Below are positions 24,121-32,930 of a DNA stretch of 64,000 nt, one piece after another. Position 1 is the first letter of the stretch. Every line of letters begins with the position of its first letter. This stretch comes from Actinomadura rudentiformis (lineage in GTDB: Bacteria > Actinomycetota > Actinomycetes > Streptosporangiales > Streptosporangiaceae). The stretch spans positions 124,001-188,000 of the forward strand of contig NZ_WBMT01000012.1 in assembly GCF_008923185.1 (NCBI RefSeq), in the 5' to 3' direction. Below the pieces are notes generated by a model. The model was not told the DNA's origin and made no database searches. It saw only the letters and a program-made list of their open reading frames with translations. The translations under genes and the position numbers were made by a program.

Positions 24121-24768
24121 TCAGAAGTCCTTTCCGAGGTCGTGTGCGGCCTGCAGAGCGGCGGCGAGGGATGCGTCGTGGGCGGTCCGCAGGTGGGCCA
24201 GGGCGGGGTCGAGTCGCGAGTTGGCCAGCTCGGCGTTGATGAACGTGGTGTCCTCGACGGCGAAGTGGCCGGCGAAGAAGTCGCGCAGGAAGCGCTCCTG
24301 GTAGTCGAACCTCGCCTTCGGCGCGCCCGGGGAGTAGGACCCGCCGCGCGCGGTGGCGACGACGAAGCGGCGGCCGGCCAGGGACATCTTGGGGAACGTC
24401 ACCTGGTCGAGCCATGCCTTCAGGGACGCGGGGATCGAGTAGTTGTACATCGGCGTCGAGATGAGGACGACGTCCGCCGCGACCAGTTCGTTCAGCAGCG
24501 GTTCGACGACGGCCCAGGCCTCGGCCTGCGCGGGGGTCCGCACCGCCTCCTTGTAGCGGTCGATCTCGGTGATGGTGTTCGCCAGGATGTGGTCGCAGAG
24601 TTCGGTCCACGCCTCGCCGATGAACGGGACGGGGTCGAGGGCGAGATCGCGGTGCAGGTAGGTGCCGCCGGGGTGAGCGGCCCGCCAGGACGCGGCGAAC
24701 GCCTCGCCCACCTCGCGGCTGATCGAACGGCGGCGGGCGCTGGCTTCCAGGTGCAGCAACGTGGCCAT
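24121..24768 (-). CDS. azoR: FMN-dependent NADH:quinone/azo reductase (AzoR type)
   Basis: From the ATG at 24768 (GAGGAG upstream) the product has 215 residues with a flavodoxin-like fold: SARRRSISREVGEAF phosphate loop near residue 10, STPMYNYSIPASLKAWLD (about 104-121, the hallmark of AzoR and acyl-carrier phosphodiesterase homologues) and TARGGSYSPG near 140. It reduces quinones and azo bonds with two electrons using NADH. It is co-transcribed with the SMR gene and divergent from a TetR regulator, a typical xenobiotic-response layout. Confidence 0.92.
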   Translation of the reverse strand: MATLLHLEASARRRSISREVGEAFAASWRAAHPGGTYLHRDLALDPVPFIGEAWTELCDHILANTITEIDRYKEAVRTPAQAEAWAVVEPLLNELVAADVVLISTPMYNYSIPASLKAWLDQVTFPKMSLAGRRFVVATARGGSYSPGAPKARFDYQERFLRDFFAGHFAVEDTTFINAELANSRLDPALAHLRTAHDASLAAALQAAHDLGKDF

Positions 24769-24783
24769 GAGACTCTCCTCATT

Positions 24784-24858
24784 AAGTGGACGTTGTGTCC
24801 GCTTGAACGGTAGAGATAACCGGGCATGATGTCCAGTTATTCCGATCTCGGCTACAGT
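24784..24858 (+). promoter_or_regulatory. Divergent azoR/tetR operator and leaderless tetR promoter
   Basis: AAGTGGAC (24784-24791) and GTCCGCTT (24797-24804) form a nearly perfect 8-bp dyad around GTTGT just upstream of azoR, a good TetR-type site. On the plus strand TACAGT (24853-24858) lies six bases before the ATG at 24865, marking a leaderless start for the regulator gene. Confidence 0.7.
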
Positions 24859-24864
24859 CGCCGC

Positions 24865-25461
24865 ATGGAGAGCCGAAGGGATCTGCTGGCGGAGGGGCCG
24901 GCCCCGCCCCGCGAGCGGGCGGACGCGGCGCGCAACCGCGCGAAGGTGCTGGCCGCGGCCGCCGAGCTGTTCGCCGCCCGGGATCCGCGCGAGGTCACGA
25001 TGGACGACATCGCCAAGGCGGCGGGGGTCGGGCGCGGCACGCTCTACCGCCGCTATCCCGACACCGCCTCCATGGCCCGCGCTCTGCTCGACGAGCATGA
25101 ACGCGAGCTCCAAGAGCGGCTCCTGAGGGGCGAGCCGCCGCTCGGACCGGGCGCCCCGCCGGCCGAACGGCTCGCCGCGTTCTATGCCGCGATGGTCGAG
25201 CTGCTGGAGACCCACGCCCCGCTGGTGCTCGGCGCCGAGAGCGGGAGGCTGCGCTACTCCACCGGGGCGTACGGCTTCTGGAGTGCGCACGTACGAGCCC
25301 TGGTGGCGGAGGCGGGCATCGCCGAGCCTGAAGCGCTCGTGGACGTGCTGCTGGCGCCGCTCGCGTCAGAGTCGTACCTGCATCAACGCGAGCAAGGACG
25401 CACGCCCCGGCAGATCACCGCTGCCCTGTCGCATCTGGCACGCAGCGTCCTGGCCGGCTGA
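24865..25461 (+). CDS. TetR-family regulator
   Basis: The ATG at 24865 (leaderless, TACAGT six bases upstream) gives 198 residues and is preferred to 24826. The N-terminal helix-turn-helix is clear: RNRAKVLAAAAELFAARDP, VTMDDIAKAAGVGRGTLYRRYPD. The C-terminal ligand domain is of the common 100-residue type. Placed head to head with azoR-SMR, it is the likely repressor of that operon through the dyad at 24784-24804. The ligand is probably a cationic dye or quinone, by analogy. Confidence 0.88.
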   Translation: MESRRDLLAEGPAPPRERADAARNRAKVLAAAAELFAARDPREVTMDDIAKAAGVGRGTLYRRYPDTASMARALLDEHERELQERLLRGEPPLGPGAPPAERLAAFYAAMVELLETHAPLVLGAESGRLRYSTGAYGFWSAHVRALVAEAGIAEPEALVDVLLAPLASESYLHQREQGRTPRQITAALSHLARSVLAG

Positions 25462-25465
25462 TGAC

Positions 25466-26608
25466 CTAGCCGCACAGGGCCTCGGTCGCGGTCTGCTGGA
25501 TCGCGTTCCAGATCTTCGGGTAGCCCGGGCCGAAGAAGTCGGGGAGCGTCACCGAGAGGCTGACGTGACGGCGGCCGTCGGCCGAGTGCAGCGACTGCGT
25601 GGTGAACCCCTGGATGCCGCCGTCCTTGCCCCACGCCGCCACGCCGCAGGCCAGCCGGATCTTGCCCATGCCCAGCCCGTCCGCGGAGCCATCCGGGCTG
25701 GGGGTGGGCACGGTCGTCTGCATCTGGGCGAGCTGGGCGGGCGGCAGGAGCCTGCCGCCGAGCAGCGCGTCGAAGAAGCGGTTGAGGTCCCCGGTCGTCG
25801 AGATGATCTCGCCCGCCGCCCAGCTCCAGGACGGGTTGAGCCGCGTGATGTCCACGGTCTTGTCCTGGCCATGGGAAACGAACCGCAGGTAGCCGTGCGC
25901 ATGTGGACCGCGAATCCCCGTCCGCGTGCCGGGCAGGTAGGTGTGCCGCAGCCCGAGCGGCCGCACGATGCGGCGGCGGACTTCGGCGGCGTACGAGCTG
26001 CCCGTCACCTTCTCGATGATGAGCCCTGCCAGCACGTAGTTGGTGTTGGAGTAATGCCAGGCGGTCCCCGGCGGGAAGTAGGGCGGCCGCTTCGTGCTGA
26101 GGCGCACCAGATCCTTGGGCGCCCAGGTCGCGTAGCGCACCTTGGTGAGGAACGCGTCGCCGTCCATGGGGAGCGCCTCGGTGTCCTCCAGGTATTCGCG
26201 GAGGCCGGAGGTGTGGTTGAGGAGCTGGCGCACCGTGATGTGATCCCCGTTCGGGACCAGGCCGGGCAGGTGACGTTCGATCGGGCTGTCCAAGCCGACC
26301 TTCTTCTCCGCGACGAGCTGCAGGAGGACGGTCGCGGTGAACGTCTTGGTGGTGCTGCCGATGCGGAACCGCCCTTGCTCGGGGACGGGCTCCCGCCCAC
26401 CGAGCCGCGCCGTACCGGCGACGCCGCGCCACCGGCCGTGCGGCCCGACCGCCTCCGCCTGCACACCGACCGCGCCCGCCGCCACGATGGCGTCCAGCGA
26501 CCGTTGCAGGTCCGTCCGATGATCCACCGCGGCCGAGCCGGGCAGCGCAGGCGCGGCGAGGACCGCCGCCGCGACGGTGACTGCGACGAAAGCCGTTCGT
26601 ACACCCAT
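25466..26608 (-). CDS. Secreted serine hydrolase (class C beta-lactamase/D-Ala-D-Ala carboxypeptidase fold)
   Basis: The ATG at 26608 follows GGAGGATTT. The 380-residue precursor has a signal peptide (about 1-27, cleavage near SAA), the SxxK motif STTK (Ser85, Lys88), YSN at 186-188 in WHYSNTNY, and a late GKDGGIQGF stretch in place of the usual HTG/KTG triad. It resembles Streptomyces R61-type DD-peptidases and esterases. It acts outside the membrane on peptidoglycan stems or esters. The TetR gene ends four bases away on the other strand. Confidence 0.88.
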   Translation of the reverse strand: MGVRTAFVAVTVAAAVLAAPALPGSAAVDHRTDLQRSLDAIVAAGAVGVQAEAVGPHGRWRGVAGTARLGGREPVPEQGRFRIGSTTKTFTATVLLQLVAEKKVGLDSPIERHLPGLVPNGDHITVRQLLNHTSGLREYLEDTEALPMDGDAFLTKVRYATWAPKDLVRLSTKRPPYFPPGTAWHYSNTNYVLAGLIIEKVTGSSYAAEVRRRIVRPLGLRHTYLPGTRTGIRGPHAHGYLRFVSHGQDKTVDITRLNPSWSWAAGEIISTTGDLNRFFDALLGGRLLPPAQLAQMQTTVPTPSPDGSADGLGMGKIRLACGVAAWGKDGGIQGFTTQSLHSADGRRHVSLSVTLPDFFGPGYPKIWNAIQQTATEALCG

Positions 26609-26730
26609 TGAAAATCCTCCAGAAATCGCACGAGCCGCCGGGAACGAGTCCATCGGTCGCGCTTTTCCGGCACCTCCCGCGCTGGGGTGAACAGCCTGAC
26701 CCGAACGGGTGAAGGCGAGCCCTGGGGCGC

Positions 26731-27198
26731 TCAGGCGGCGCGGTCCAGCAGGAGGATGATCGCCGCGAGGAGATCGGGGGGTTCGAGGTCGTCCAGCTCG
26801 CCGATCTCGTCCAGGGTGTGCCAGCCGAACGCGACGAACGTCTCGTCCTCCTCCGGGGTGAACGCGGCCGGGGCGACCCGGGGTTCGCCGTCGAAGTGGG
26901 CGAGGAAGAACGGCTCGATCTTCTTGAAGCGCCGGCCGAGCCAGTAGGAGTCGCGTTCGACCGGGATCGAGACGTCCAGGACGGCGTCGGGTGCCAGGCC
27001 TGTCTCCTCGTGAAGCTCGCGCCGGGCGGTGTCCAGCGGCGTCTCGTCGCCCTCGATCCCGCCGCCCGGCGGCTCCCAGAAGACCCGCCCGGTCACGGTG
27101 TCGCGCCAGCGGATCAGCAGGACCCGGCCGCCCCCGTCCACGCAGATGATCCGTACGGCTGGCCGCGTCTGCACGTCGTCGTCTTCACCGGTCGTCAC
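26731..27198 (-). CDS. Nudix hydrolase
   Basis: The GTG at 27198, after GGAG, gives 155 residues; the frame continues upstream without an initiation site. The Nudix box is complete: GGGIEGDETPLDTARREL, then HEETG (pattern GX5EX7REUXEEXG). Strand RVFWEPPGGG leads into it. The substrate, a nucleoside diphosphate linked to another moiety, is not determined. It is divergent from purU with a 17-bp triplicated repeat between them. Confidence 0.87.
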   Translation of the reverse strand: MTTGEDDDVQTRPAVRIICVDGGGRVLLIRWRDTVTGRVFWEPPGGGIEGDETPLDTARRELHEETGLAPDAVLDVSIPVERDSYWLGRRFKKIEPFFLAHFDGEPRVAPAAFTPEEDETFVAFGWHTLDEIGELDDLEPPDLLAAIILLLDRAA

Positions 27199-27246
27199 AA
27201 GATCTCCACGATCGGCCACGAGAGGCCAGCGGGTCAAGCACGCCGT

Positions 27247-27297
27247 GTTTCCGTGAGGGCCCCGTTTCCGTGAGGGCCCCGTTTCCGTGAGGGCCCC
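27247..27297. repeat. Three exact tandem copies of a 17-bp unit
   Basis: GTTTCCGTGAGGGCCCC occurs at 27247-27263, 27264-27280 and 27281-27297 without a mismatch. It lies between the divergent Nudix and purU starts, about 50 and 70 bases from each, where operators would be expected. Each unit contains the palindrome GGGCCC and a TTCCGTGAGGG core. Confidence 0.95.
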
Positions 27298-27367
27298 TGT
27301 GAGCACGGCGTAAGCTCGTGTCCACCCCCAAAGGCCTGTATGACCCGACGGCAGTGAAAGTGAAATC

Positions 27368-28216
27368 GTGACCGAATACGTGCTGACGCTCTCATGCCCG
27401 GACCGGCCGGGCATCGTGGCCGCGGTGTCCGGGCTCCTGGCCGAGCGCGGGTGCAACATTCTCGAGAGCCAGCAGTTCAGCGACCTGGACACCGGCACGT
27501 TCTTCATGCGCGTGCAGTTCGCGGCTCTGGCCGGTACCGATGAGGACGCCCTGCGCGGCGAGTTCGGGGCGCTGGCCCCCGAGCTGGGCCTGGAGTGGCG
27601 GTTGGACGCCACCTCCACCCGCGAACGTGTGCTGATCATGGTCTCGAAGGGCGGCCACTGCCTGAACGACCTGCTCTACCGCCAGCGCTCTGGCCTGCTC
27701 GACATCGACATCGTCGCGGTCGTCTCCAACCACCCCGACCTGCGCCCGCTGACCCAGTCGTACGGCATCGACTACCACCACCTGCCGGTCCGCCCCGGCG
27801 GCAAGGCGGCCCAGGAGGCCGAGGTGCTGACGCTGGTCGAGCACTACCGCGCCGACCTGGTGGTCCTGGCCCGCTACATGCAGATCCTGTCCGACGAGTT
27901 CTGCGCCAAGCTGCCCGGCCGGGTGATCAACATCCACCACTCGTTCCTGCCGAGCTTCAAGGGCGCCAAGCCCTACCACCAGGCGCACGCCCGCGGGGTG
28001 AAGGTGATCGGCGCGACCGCGCACTACGTCACCGCCGACCTCGACGAGGGGCCGATCATCGAGCAGGAGATCGCCCGGGTCGACCACACCCAGAGCCCCG
28101 AGGCACTCATGGCCGTCGGCCGCGACATGGAATGCCTCGCGCTGGCCCGCGCCGTGCGCTGGCACGCCGAGCACCGCATCTTCCTCAACGGGACGAAGAC
28201 GGTCGTCTTCCGCTGA
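27368..28216 (+). CDS. purU: Formyltetrahydrofolate deformylase
   Basis: The 282-residue protein has the normal PurU plan: N-terminal ACT domain (LTLSCPDRPGIVAAVSGLL, ILESQQFSD, residues 5-38) and a C-terminal formyltransferase-fold hydrolase domain with VSKGGHCLNDLL (about 92-103), LARYMQILS and the active-site run NIHHSFLPSFKGAKPY. It hydrolyses 10-formyl-THF to formate and THF, balancing the one-carbon pool and feeding formate to PurT-type purine synthesis. The ACT domain of the E. coli enzyme senses glycine and methionine, of interest because a glycine-cleavage operon lies elsewhere in the window. Confidence 0.96.
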   Translation: MTEYVLTLSCPDRPGIVAAVSGLLAERGCNILESQQFSDLDTGTFFMRVQFAALAGTDEDALRGEFGALAPELGLEWRLDATSTRERVLIMVSKGGHCLNDLLYRQRSGLLDIDIVAVVSNHPDLRPLTQSYGIDYHHLPVRPGGKAAQEAEVLTLVEHYRADLVVLARYMQILSDEFCAKLPGRVINIHHSFLPSFKGAKPYHQAHARGVKVIGATAHYVTADLDEGPIIEQEIARVDHTQSPEALMAVGRDMECLALARAVRWHAEHRIFLNGTKTVVFR

Positions 28217-28332
28217 TTTTGGGGTCGGTGAGAGCCCTCCACTGGGCCCTAGGGCCCTGGGGCGGGGCCGCCCTCCGTTCGTACCGTTCCTGCTGATCAG
28301 TCGGATACATGACGCCAGCAAGGAGCGAGTTC

Positions 28333-29562
28333 ATGCGCAAGCCGGTGATGTTGATCGGTCTGTCCACCGCCGCGGTCGTGGGCGCGGGGGCCTTCGGGGT
28401 GGCGGCCTGGACACCCCAGTCGTCGAACCTGGTCACGGCTTCGGGTGACGAGGTCGTCGTGTACGTGAGCCCGCCCGGCGAGGGTGACGGGGGCTCGGCG
28501 GGTGATGGGGGTTCGGCGGGTGACGGGGGCTCTGTGGGTGACGGGGGTTCGGGTGGCGAGATGGGTTCGGGGGACGGCGGCGGGCTGGCGGGCGGTGGTA
28601 CGGAGATGGCCGCCAAGTCGTCGTCGGGCGGAGGGTCAGGGTCCTCCGGAGGCTCAGGCTCCTCGAAGGTGAACGTGACGTCGCTGGACGAGGCTGAGGA
28701 CGCACTGCGCCAGAAGGGGGCGACCAAGGGCACCGTGCTGGTCAAGGGCGGCAGGTACAAGGGCCAGTCGTTCACCTGGAGCTACATGCCGGCCGGCGGG
28801 GAGTTCACGATCAAGCCCCAGCCCGGCACCGGGCGCCCGGTGTTCGACGGTGGCGGGCAGGACGGCTACTGGACCAGCGTGGCGGCGGGCGACGCGAAGC
28901 TGCACTTCCGCGGCATGACCGTCCGCAACTACGTCACCGGCGGGATCCACTTCGACGGCAGCAAGGGCGGGGGAGGCTTCTCCGGCGGCTCGGTCCGCAA
29001 CATGATCTTCGAGCGCATGGGGACGATCGAACGCGGCGACAGGGGCTACGCGGCACTCCACCTGCAGAACGTCAACAACATCGACATCGCGAACAACGAC
29101 TTCTGGGACCTGCGCAACCGGCTGGACGAGGCGGCCGGCACCAATCCCGGCCAGGTCCACGGGATCTACTTCTCCGAAGGCGGCGGCAAGGGGAGCACGG
29201 TCTCCGGCAACACGTTCCACAAGATCACTGGGGACCCGGTACGGGCGAGTGACGGCGCGGGCGGGATCAGGGTGACCGGCAACACGTTCAAGAGCACGGG
29301 CTGGTACGGCGTCTTCACCTTCTGGCGCTTCGACCGCGACCGCGACTGCAGCACGGGCAGCATGTTCTCCGGCAACACCTACGGCGACGGGCACCCGCGG
29401 CGCTCCGAGGCGACCGGCAAGATGAAGACACAGAACTTCAAGGGCGCACCCACCAGGTCGGGTCAGGATTTCAAGGGCGCCGAATGCAAGCCCGAGCCCA
29501 TCCGTAACGGCAGCAACAGTTACGCGCCCAACGCCGGCATCAGCATGGTCAACAAGGGCTGA
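28333..29562 (+). CDS. Secreted right-handed beta-helix protein (pectate-lyase-like fold)
   Basis: The ATG at 28333, after AAGGAG, gives 409 residues. A signal peptide (about 1-27) is followed by a long Gly/Ser-rich linker with repeated DGGSAG units (about 50-120) and then a parallel beta-helix with repeated short turns: FRGMTVRNYVTGGIHFDG, NVNNIDIANNDFWDL, GSTVSGNTFHKITGD, GGIRVTGNTFKSTGW, GSMFSGNTYGDG. These match the pectin-lyase-like/right-handed parallel beta-helix class, which includes polysaccharide lyases and glycosidases. A catalytic set cannot be picked out, so the activity is open; a cell-surface or extracellular polysaccharide role is likely. Confidence 0.8.
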   Translation: MRKPVMLIGLSTAAVVGAGAFGVAAWTPQSSNLVTASGDEVVVYVSPPGEGDGGSAGDGGSAGDGGSVGDGGSGGEMGSGDGGGLAGGGTEMAAKSSSGGGSGSSGGSGSSKVNVTSLDEAEDALRQKGATKGTVLVKGGRYKGQSFTWSYMPAGGEFTIKPQPGTGRPVFDGGGQDGYWTSVAAGDAKLHFRGMTVRNYVTGGIHFDGSKGGGGFSGGSVRNMIFERMGTIERGDRGYAALHLQNVNNIDIANNDFWDLRNRLDEAAGTNPGQVHGIYFSEGGGKGSTVSGNTFHKITGDPVRASDGAGGIRVTGNTFKSTGWYGVFTFWRFDRDRDCSTGSMFSGNTYGDGHPRRSEATGKMKTQNFKGAPTRSGQDFKGAECKPEPIRNGSNSYAPNAGISMVNKG

Positions 29563-29618
29563 TCAGAAAGGGCTGATCCGGCCGCGCGCTCGCTCACGCC
29601 CGATCTCCGGACATGGCA

Positions 29619-29655
29619 CCGCGCACCCGGCGCACGGGGGACGCCGGGTGCGCGG
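29619..29655. terminator. Strong hairpin between convergent genes
   Basis: CCGCGCACCCGGCG (29619-29632) pairs perfectly over 14 bases with CGCCGGGTGCGCGG (29642-29655). It lies between the stops of the beta-helix gene and dctA and can serve both. Confidence 0.85.
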
Positions 29656-29691
29656 CCGTTTCGGGCGTGCGCGGTCGTTCGGGGCGCGCAG

Positions 29692-31128
29692 CTAGGAGCG
29701 GGCCGTGGTCAGGGGATTCTGGCCATCGGTGATGGTGTCGGCCGGCGGCTTGGTCAGGTCCGGCGGCCTGGTGTCGGCGGGAGCCGTTTCGTCCACGAGT
29801 GTGGCCTCGTTGAACGGGTCCTCGCCGGCGAGCACCGCACGGGCGCGCTGGGCGTCGAACTCCTTGGTCCAGGTACCGATCAGGACGGTCGCGACGGCGT
29901 TGCCGGCGAAGTTGGTCAGCGCCCGCGCCTCGGACATGAAGCGGTCGATGCCGACGATGAAGCCGACGCCGTCGACCAGTTCGGGCTTGTGCGACTGGAG
30001 GCCGCCCGCGAGCGTGGCCAGCCCGGCGCCGCTCACGCCCGCCGCGCCCTTGGACGCGATGATCATGAACAGCAGCAGCGGGATCTGAGCGCCGATCGAC
30101 AGCGGGCTGCCCTGCGCGGACGCGATGAACAGCGTGGCCATGGTCAGGTAGATCGCGGTGCCGTCGAGGTTGAACGAGTAGCCGGTCGGGACGGTGATGC
30201 CGACCACCGGGCGGCTCACGCCGAGGTGCTCCATCTTCGCGATCAGGCGGGGCAGCGCCGTCTCGGAGGACGAGGTCGACAGGATCAGCAGGAACTCGCG
30301 GGCGAGGTAGCGCAGCAGCGTCAGGATGTTGATCCGGGCGCCGAGCCACAGCACCGTGCCGAGCACGCCGAAGACGAACACCACGCAGGTCACGTAGAAG
30401 CCCAGCATGATCACCGCGAGGCTGCGCAGTGCGTCCCAGCCGGTCTCGCCGACGACCGCGGCGATCGCGCCGAACGCGCCCACGGGGGCGGCCCACATGA
30501 TCATCGCCAGGATCCGGAACACCCAGCGCTGGATCATTTCGACGCCGCGCAGGATCGGCTCGCCGGCCGGACCGAGCTTCTGGAGCGCGAACCCGGCGAG
30601 CAGCGCCACCAGCAGTGTCTGCAGGACCTCGCCCTCGGTGAGCGAGGACAGCATCGAGGTCGGGATGATGCCGAGCACGAAGTCGGCCAGGCTCTCGCCG
30701 CCCTTGGCCTGCTCCTGCGCCTTGGCCGCGGACGCCGGGTCGAGGTGCATCCCCGCGCCGGGGTGCAGCAGGTTGCCCACCACAAGCCCGATGAGCAGGG
30801 CGAACGTGGACATCGCCGTGAAGTAGGTCAGTGCGATCACACCGACCTTGCCGACCTTGGCGGCCTTGGCCACCGAGCCGATGCCCAGGACGATCGTGCA
30901 GAAGATGATCGGCGAGATCATCATCTTGATCAGGTTGACGAAGCCGGTGCCGAGCGGCTTGAGTTCCTTGGCGACGTCGGGCGCGACGAATCCCACGATG
31001 ACGCCCAGCACGACTGCGACGATCACTGAGATGTAGAGGTAGTGCATGCGGTCCCGGCGTCGGCCGGGTTTGCCGTCGGTCTGGGGGCTGGACGCGGCGT
31101 GACCGTCCGTGTGCGGGCTGGATGCCAC
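29692..31128 (-). CDS. dctA: C4-dicarboxylate:cation symporter (DctA, DAACS family)
   Basis: From the GTG at 31128 (AAAGGAGG upstream) the protein has 478 residues. After a polar N-terminus comes the DAACS plan: LYISVIVAVVLGVIVGF (helix 1), VNLIKMMISPIIFCTIVLGIG, the serine-rich re-entrant loop LSTSSSETALPRL, and the helix 7 sequence TGYSFNLDGTAIYLTMA that binds substrate and sodium. It takes up succinate, fumarate and malate. It is divergent from a CitA/CitB-type two-component system, its obvious regulator. Confidence 0.94.
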   Translation of the reverse strand: MASSPHTDGHAASSPQTDGKPGRRRDRMHYLYISVIVAVVLGVIVGFVAPDVAKELKPLGTGFVNLIKMMISPIIFCTIVLGIGSVAKAAKVGKVGVIALTYFTAMSTFALLIGLVVGNLLHPGAGMHLDPASAAKAQEQAKGGESLADFVLGIIPTSMLSSLTEGEVLQTLLVALLAGFALQKLGPAGEPILRGVEMIQRWVFRILAMIMWAAPVGAFGAIAAVVGETGWDALRSLAVIMLGFYVTCVVFVFGVLGTVLWLGARINILTLLRYLAREFLLILSTSSSETALPRLIAKMEHLGVSRPVVGITVPTGYSFNLDGTAIYLTMATLFIASAQGSPLSIGAQIPLLLFMIIASKGAAGVSGAGLATLAGGLQSHKPELVDGVGFIVGIDRFMSEARALTNFAGNAVATVLIGTWTKEFDAQRARAVLAGEDPFNEATLVDETAPADTRPPDLTKPPADTITDGQNPLTTARS

Positions 31129-31196
31129 GGGGGTCGCCTCCTTTGCGGGTCGGGGTGGGCTGTGCTGCTTCCTGTCCCGCGAATATCGAGGTTTCT

Positions 31197-31210
31197 GTGA
31201 CCGGGGTCAC
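31197..31210. promoter_or_regulatory. Dyad in the dctA/two-component intergenic region
   Basis: GTGACC and GGTCAC form a perfect inverted repeat around GG (31197-31210), about 70 bases from the dctA start and 58 from the kinase start. It is a candidate site for the CitB-type response regulator. Confidence 0.5.
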
Positions 31211-31268
31211 CCTTGTGTACATTTCGTTCACGACCGAGGTATGCAGGTAAAACCGAAGGTGAGCGCGT

Positions 31269-32930
31269 ATGCGGTGGAAATGGGCGCCAGTGCGGCACTG
31301 GCCGGTGCGGCACTGGAGCGTCGCCCGGCAGCTGCTGGTCCTCCAGGCGGTCGTCGTCGGTCTGCTCGTGGTCGCGGGGACCGTGCCCGCCTACGTGGAC
31401 GCGCAGGACGCGGCCGGCGACAGGGCCCGCGAGACCGTCTCCGCCGTCGCCGCCACGGTCGCCGATGCCCCGAGCGTGCGCGCCGCGCTGGCCGCCCCGG
31501 AGCCGAGCCGTTCGCTCCAGCCGTTCGCCGAACGGGTCCGCGCCGACACCGGGGTCGACTTCATCACGATCATGAATCCGGCGGGCATCCGGTACACCCA
31601 TCCCGACCCGGCCCGGATCGGTCAGCGGTTCATCGGCAACACGGCCCCCGCGCTCGCCGGCCGCCCGTTCACCGAGACCTACACCGGCACGCTCGGCCCC
31701 TCCGTCCGGGCCGTCGTCCCCGTCTTCGAGGGCAAGCGCGTCGTTGGGCTGGTGGCGGTCGGCATCACGGTCCGCGCGATCACCTCTGAGCTGCGCGGAC
31801 GCCTGCTGTGGCTGGCCGCGATCGCCGTCGCCGTCCTGGCCGCCGGGATCGCCGGCAGCTACCTGGTGAGCGCGCGCCTGCGGCGGCAGACACGGGGCGT
31901 CGCGCCGGACGAGCTCCGCCACATGTTCGACTACTACGAGGCGATCCTGCACGCGGTACGCGAGGGCCTGGTGATCCTCGACAGGGACGGCCGGGTGGTC
32001 CTGTGCAACGACGCCGCCCGCGAACTGCTCGATCTGGATCCCGGCGCCGATCCCGCCGGGACGCCCATCGACGCCCTCGGACTCCCACCCGGGCTGGCGG
32101 AGGCGCTGGTGTCGGCCGAGACGAGATCGGACGAGATCCATGTGAGCGACACGCGCGTCCTGGTGGTCAACACCGTGCCGGTGCGTTCGCGCGGGCGGGC
32201 GATGGGCACCGTGGCGACCCTGCGCGACCACACCGACCTGCAGGCGCTGATGGGGGAGCTCGACACCGTGCGCGGCTTCGCCGAGGCGCTGCGCGCGCAG
32301 GCCCACGAAGCCGCCAACCGGCTGCACACGGTGGTGTCGCTGGTCGAGCTGGGCCGTACCGAGCAGGCCGTCGACTTCGCGACCGCGGAGCTCGCCACCG
32401 CCCAGGCGCTCACCGACCGGGTCGTCGGCGCGGTGAGCGAACCGGTGCTGGCCGCCCTCCTGCTGGGCAAGTCCGCCGAGGCCGCCGAACGGGGCGTCGA
32501 GCTGCGGATCACCGAGGACACCGCGATCGACGACACGCACGGGGCGATCGATCCGCGCGACCTGGTCACCGTGCTGGGCAACCTGATCGACAACGCCGTC
32601 GACGCGGCGATGGCGGGAGACGGCCCGCCCCGCGTCGAGGTGAGCGCCCGCACCATGGACACCGAGCTCGTGCTGCGGGTCGCCGACACGGGGCCAGGGA
32701 TCGATCCCGAACTCGTCCCGGCGGCGTTCCGGCGCGGCTGGACCACCAAGCCGCCCGACGGGCCGGTCGGACACGGCCTCGGCCTCGCGCTGGTCGGCCG
32801 GGCGGTGCGGCGCTACGGCGGCGACATCACGGTGGAACGGGACGTGGGCGCGGTCGTCACTGTCTCGCTTCCGATACAGGCCCTCCCGGTACAGGCCCTG
32901 CCGGTCGGGCGCCCGGACGGTGACTCGTGA
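31269..32930 (+). CDS. Sensor histidine kinase, CitA/DcuS family
   Basis: The 553-residue protein has an N-terminal transmembrane helix (about residues 20-42), an extracytoplasmic PDC/PAS-type sensor (GVDFITIMNPAGIRYTHPDP and VVGLVAVGITV, the hallmarks of CitA/DcuS citrate and dicarboxylate sensors), a second helix (about 178-197), a cytoplasmic PAS domain (GLVILDRDGRVVLCNDAA), an H-box AQAHEAANRLHTVVSLVELG and the ATPase domain (NLIDNAVDAA, DTGPGI, GHGLGLALV). It probably senses C4-dicarboxylates and phosphorylates the overlapping response regulator to control dctA. Confidence 0.92.
   Translation: MRWKWAPVRHWPVRHWSVARQLLVLQAVVVGLLVVAGTVPAYVDAQDAAGDRARETVSAVAATVADAPSVRAALAAPEPSRSLQPFAERVRADTGVDFITIMNPAGIRYTHPDPARIGQRFIGNTAPALAGRPFTETYTGTLGPSVRAVVPVFEGKRVVGLVAVGITVRAITSELRGRLLWLAAIAVAVLAAGIAGSYLVSARLRRQTRGVAPDELRHMFDYYEAILHAVREGLVILDRDGRVVLCNDAARELLDLDPGADPAGTPIDALGLPPGLAEALVSAETRSDEIHVSDTRVLVVNTVPVRSRGRAMGTVATLRDHTDLQALMGELDTVRGFAEALRAQAHEAANRLHTVVSLVELGRTEQAVDFATAELATAQALTDRVVGAVSEPVLAALLLGKSAEAAERGVELRITEDTAIDDTHGAIDPRDLVTVLGNLIDNAVDAAMAGDGPPRVEVSARTMDTELVLRVADTGPGIDPELVPAAFRRGWTTKPPDGPVGHGLGLALVGRAVRRYGGDITVERDVGAVVTVSLPIQALPVQALPVGRPDGDS

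Noticed and set aside
27247..27297. The 17-bp triplicate as a CRISPR array
   Set aside because: The copies are contiguous without spacers, and no cas gene is present.
28244..28257. Palindrome GGGCCCTAGGGCCC as a terminator or operator
   Set aside because: It has no loop for a stable hairpin and is not positioned at a promoter; chance in GC-rich DNA is likely.
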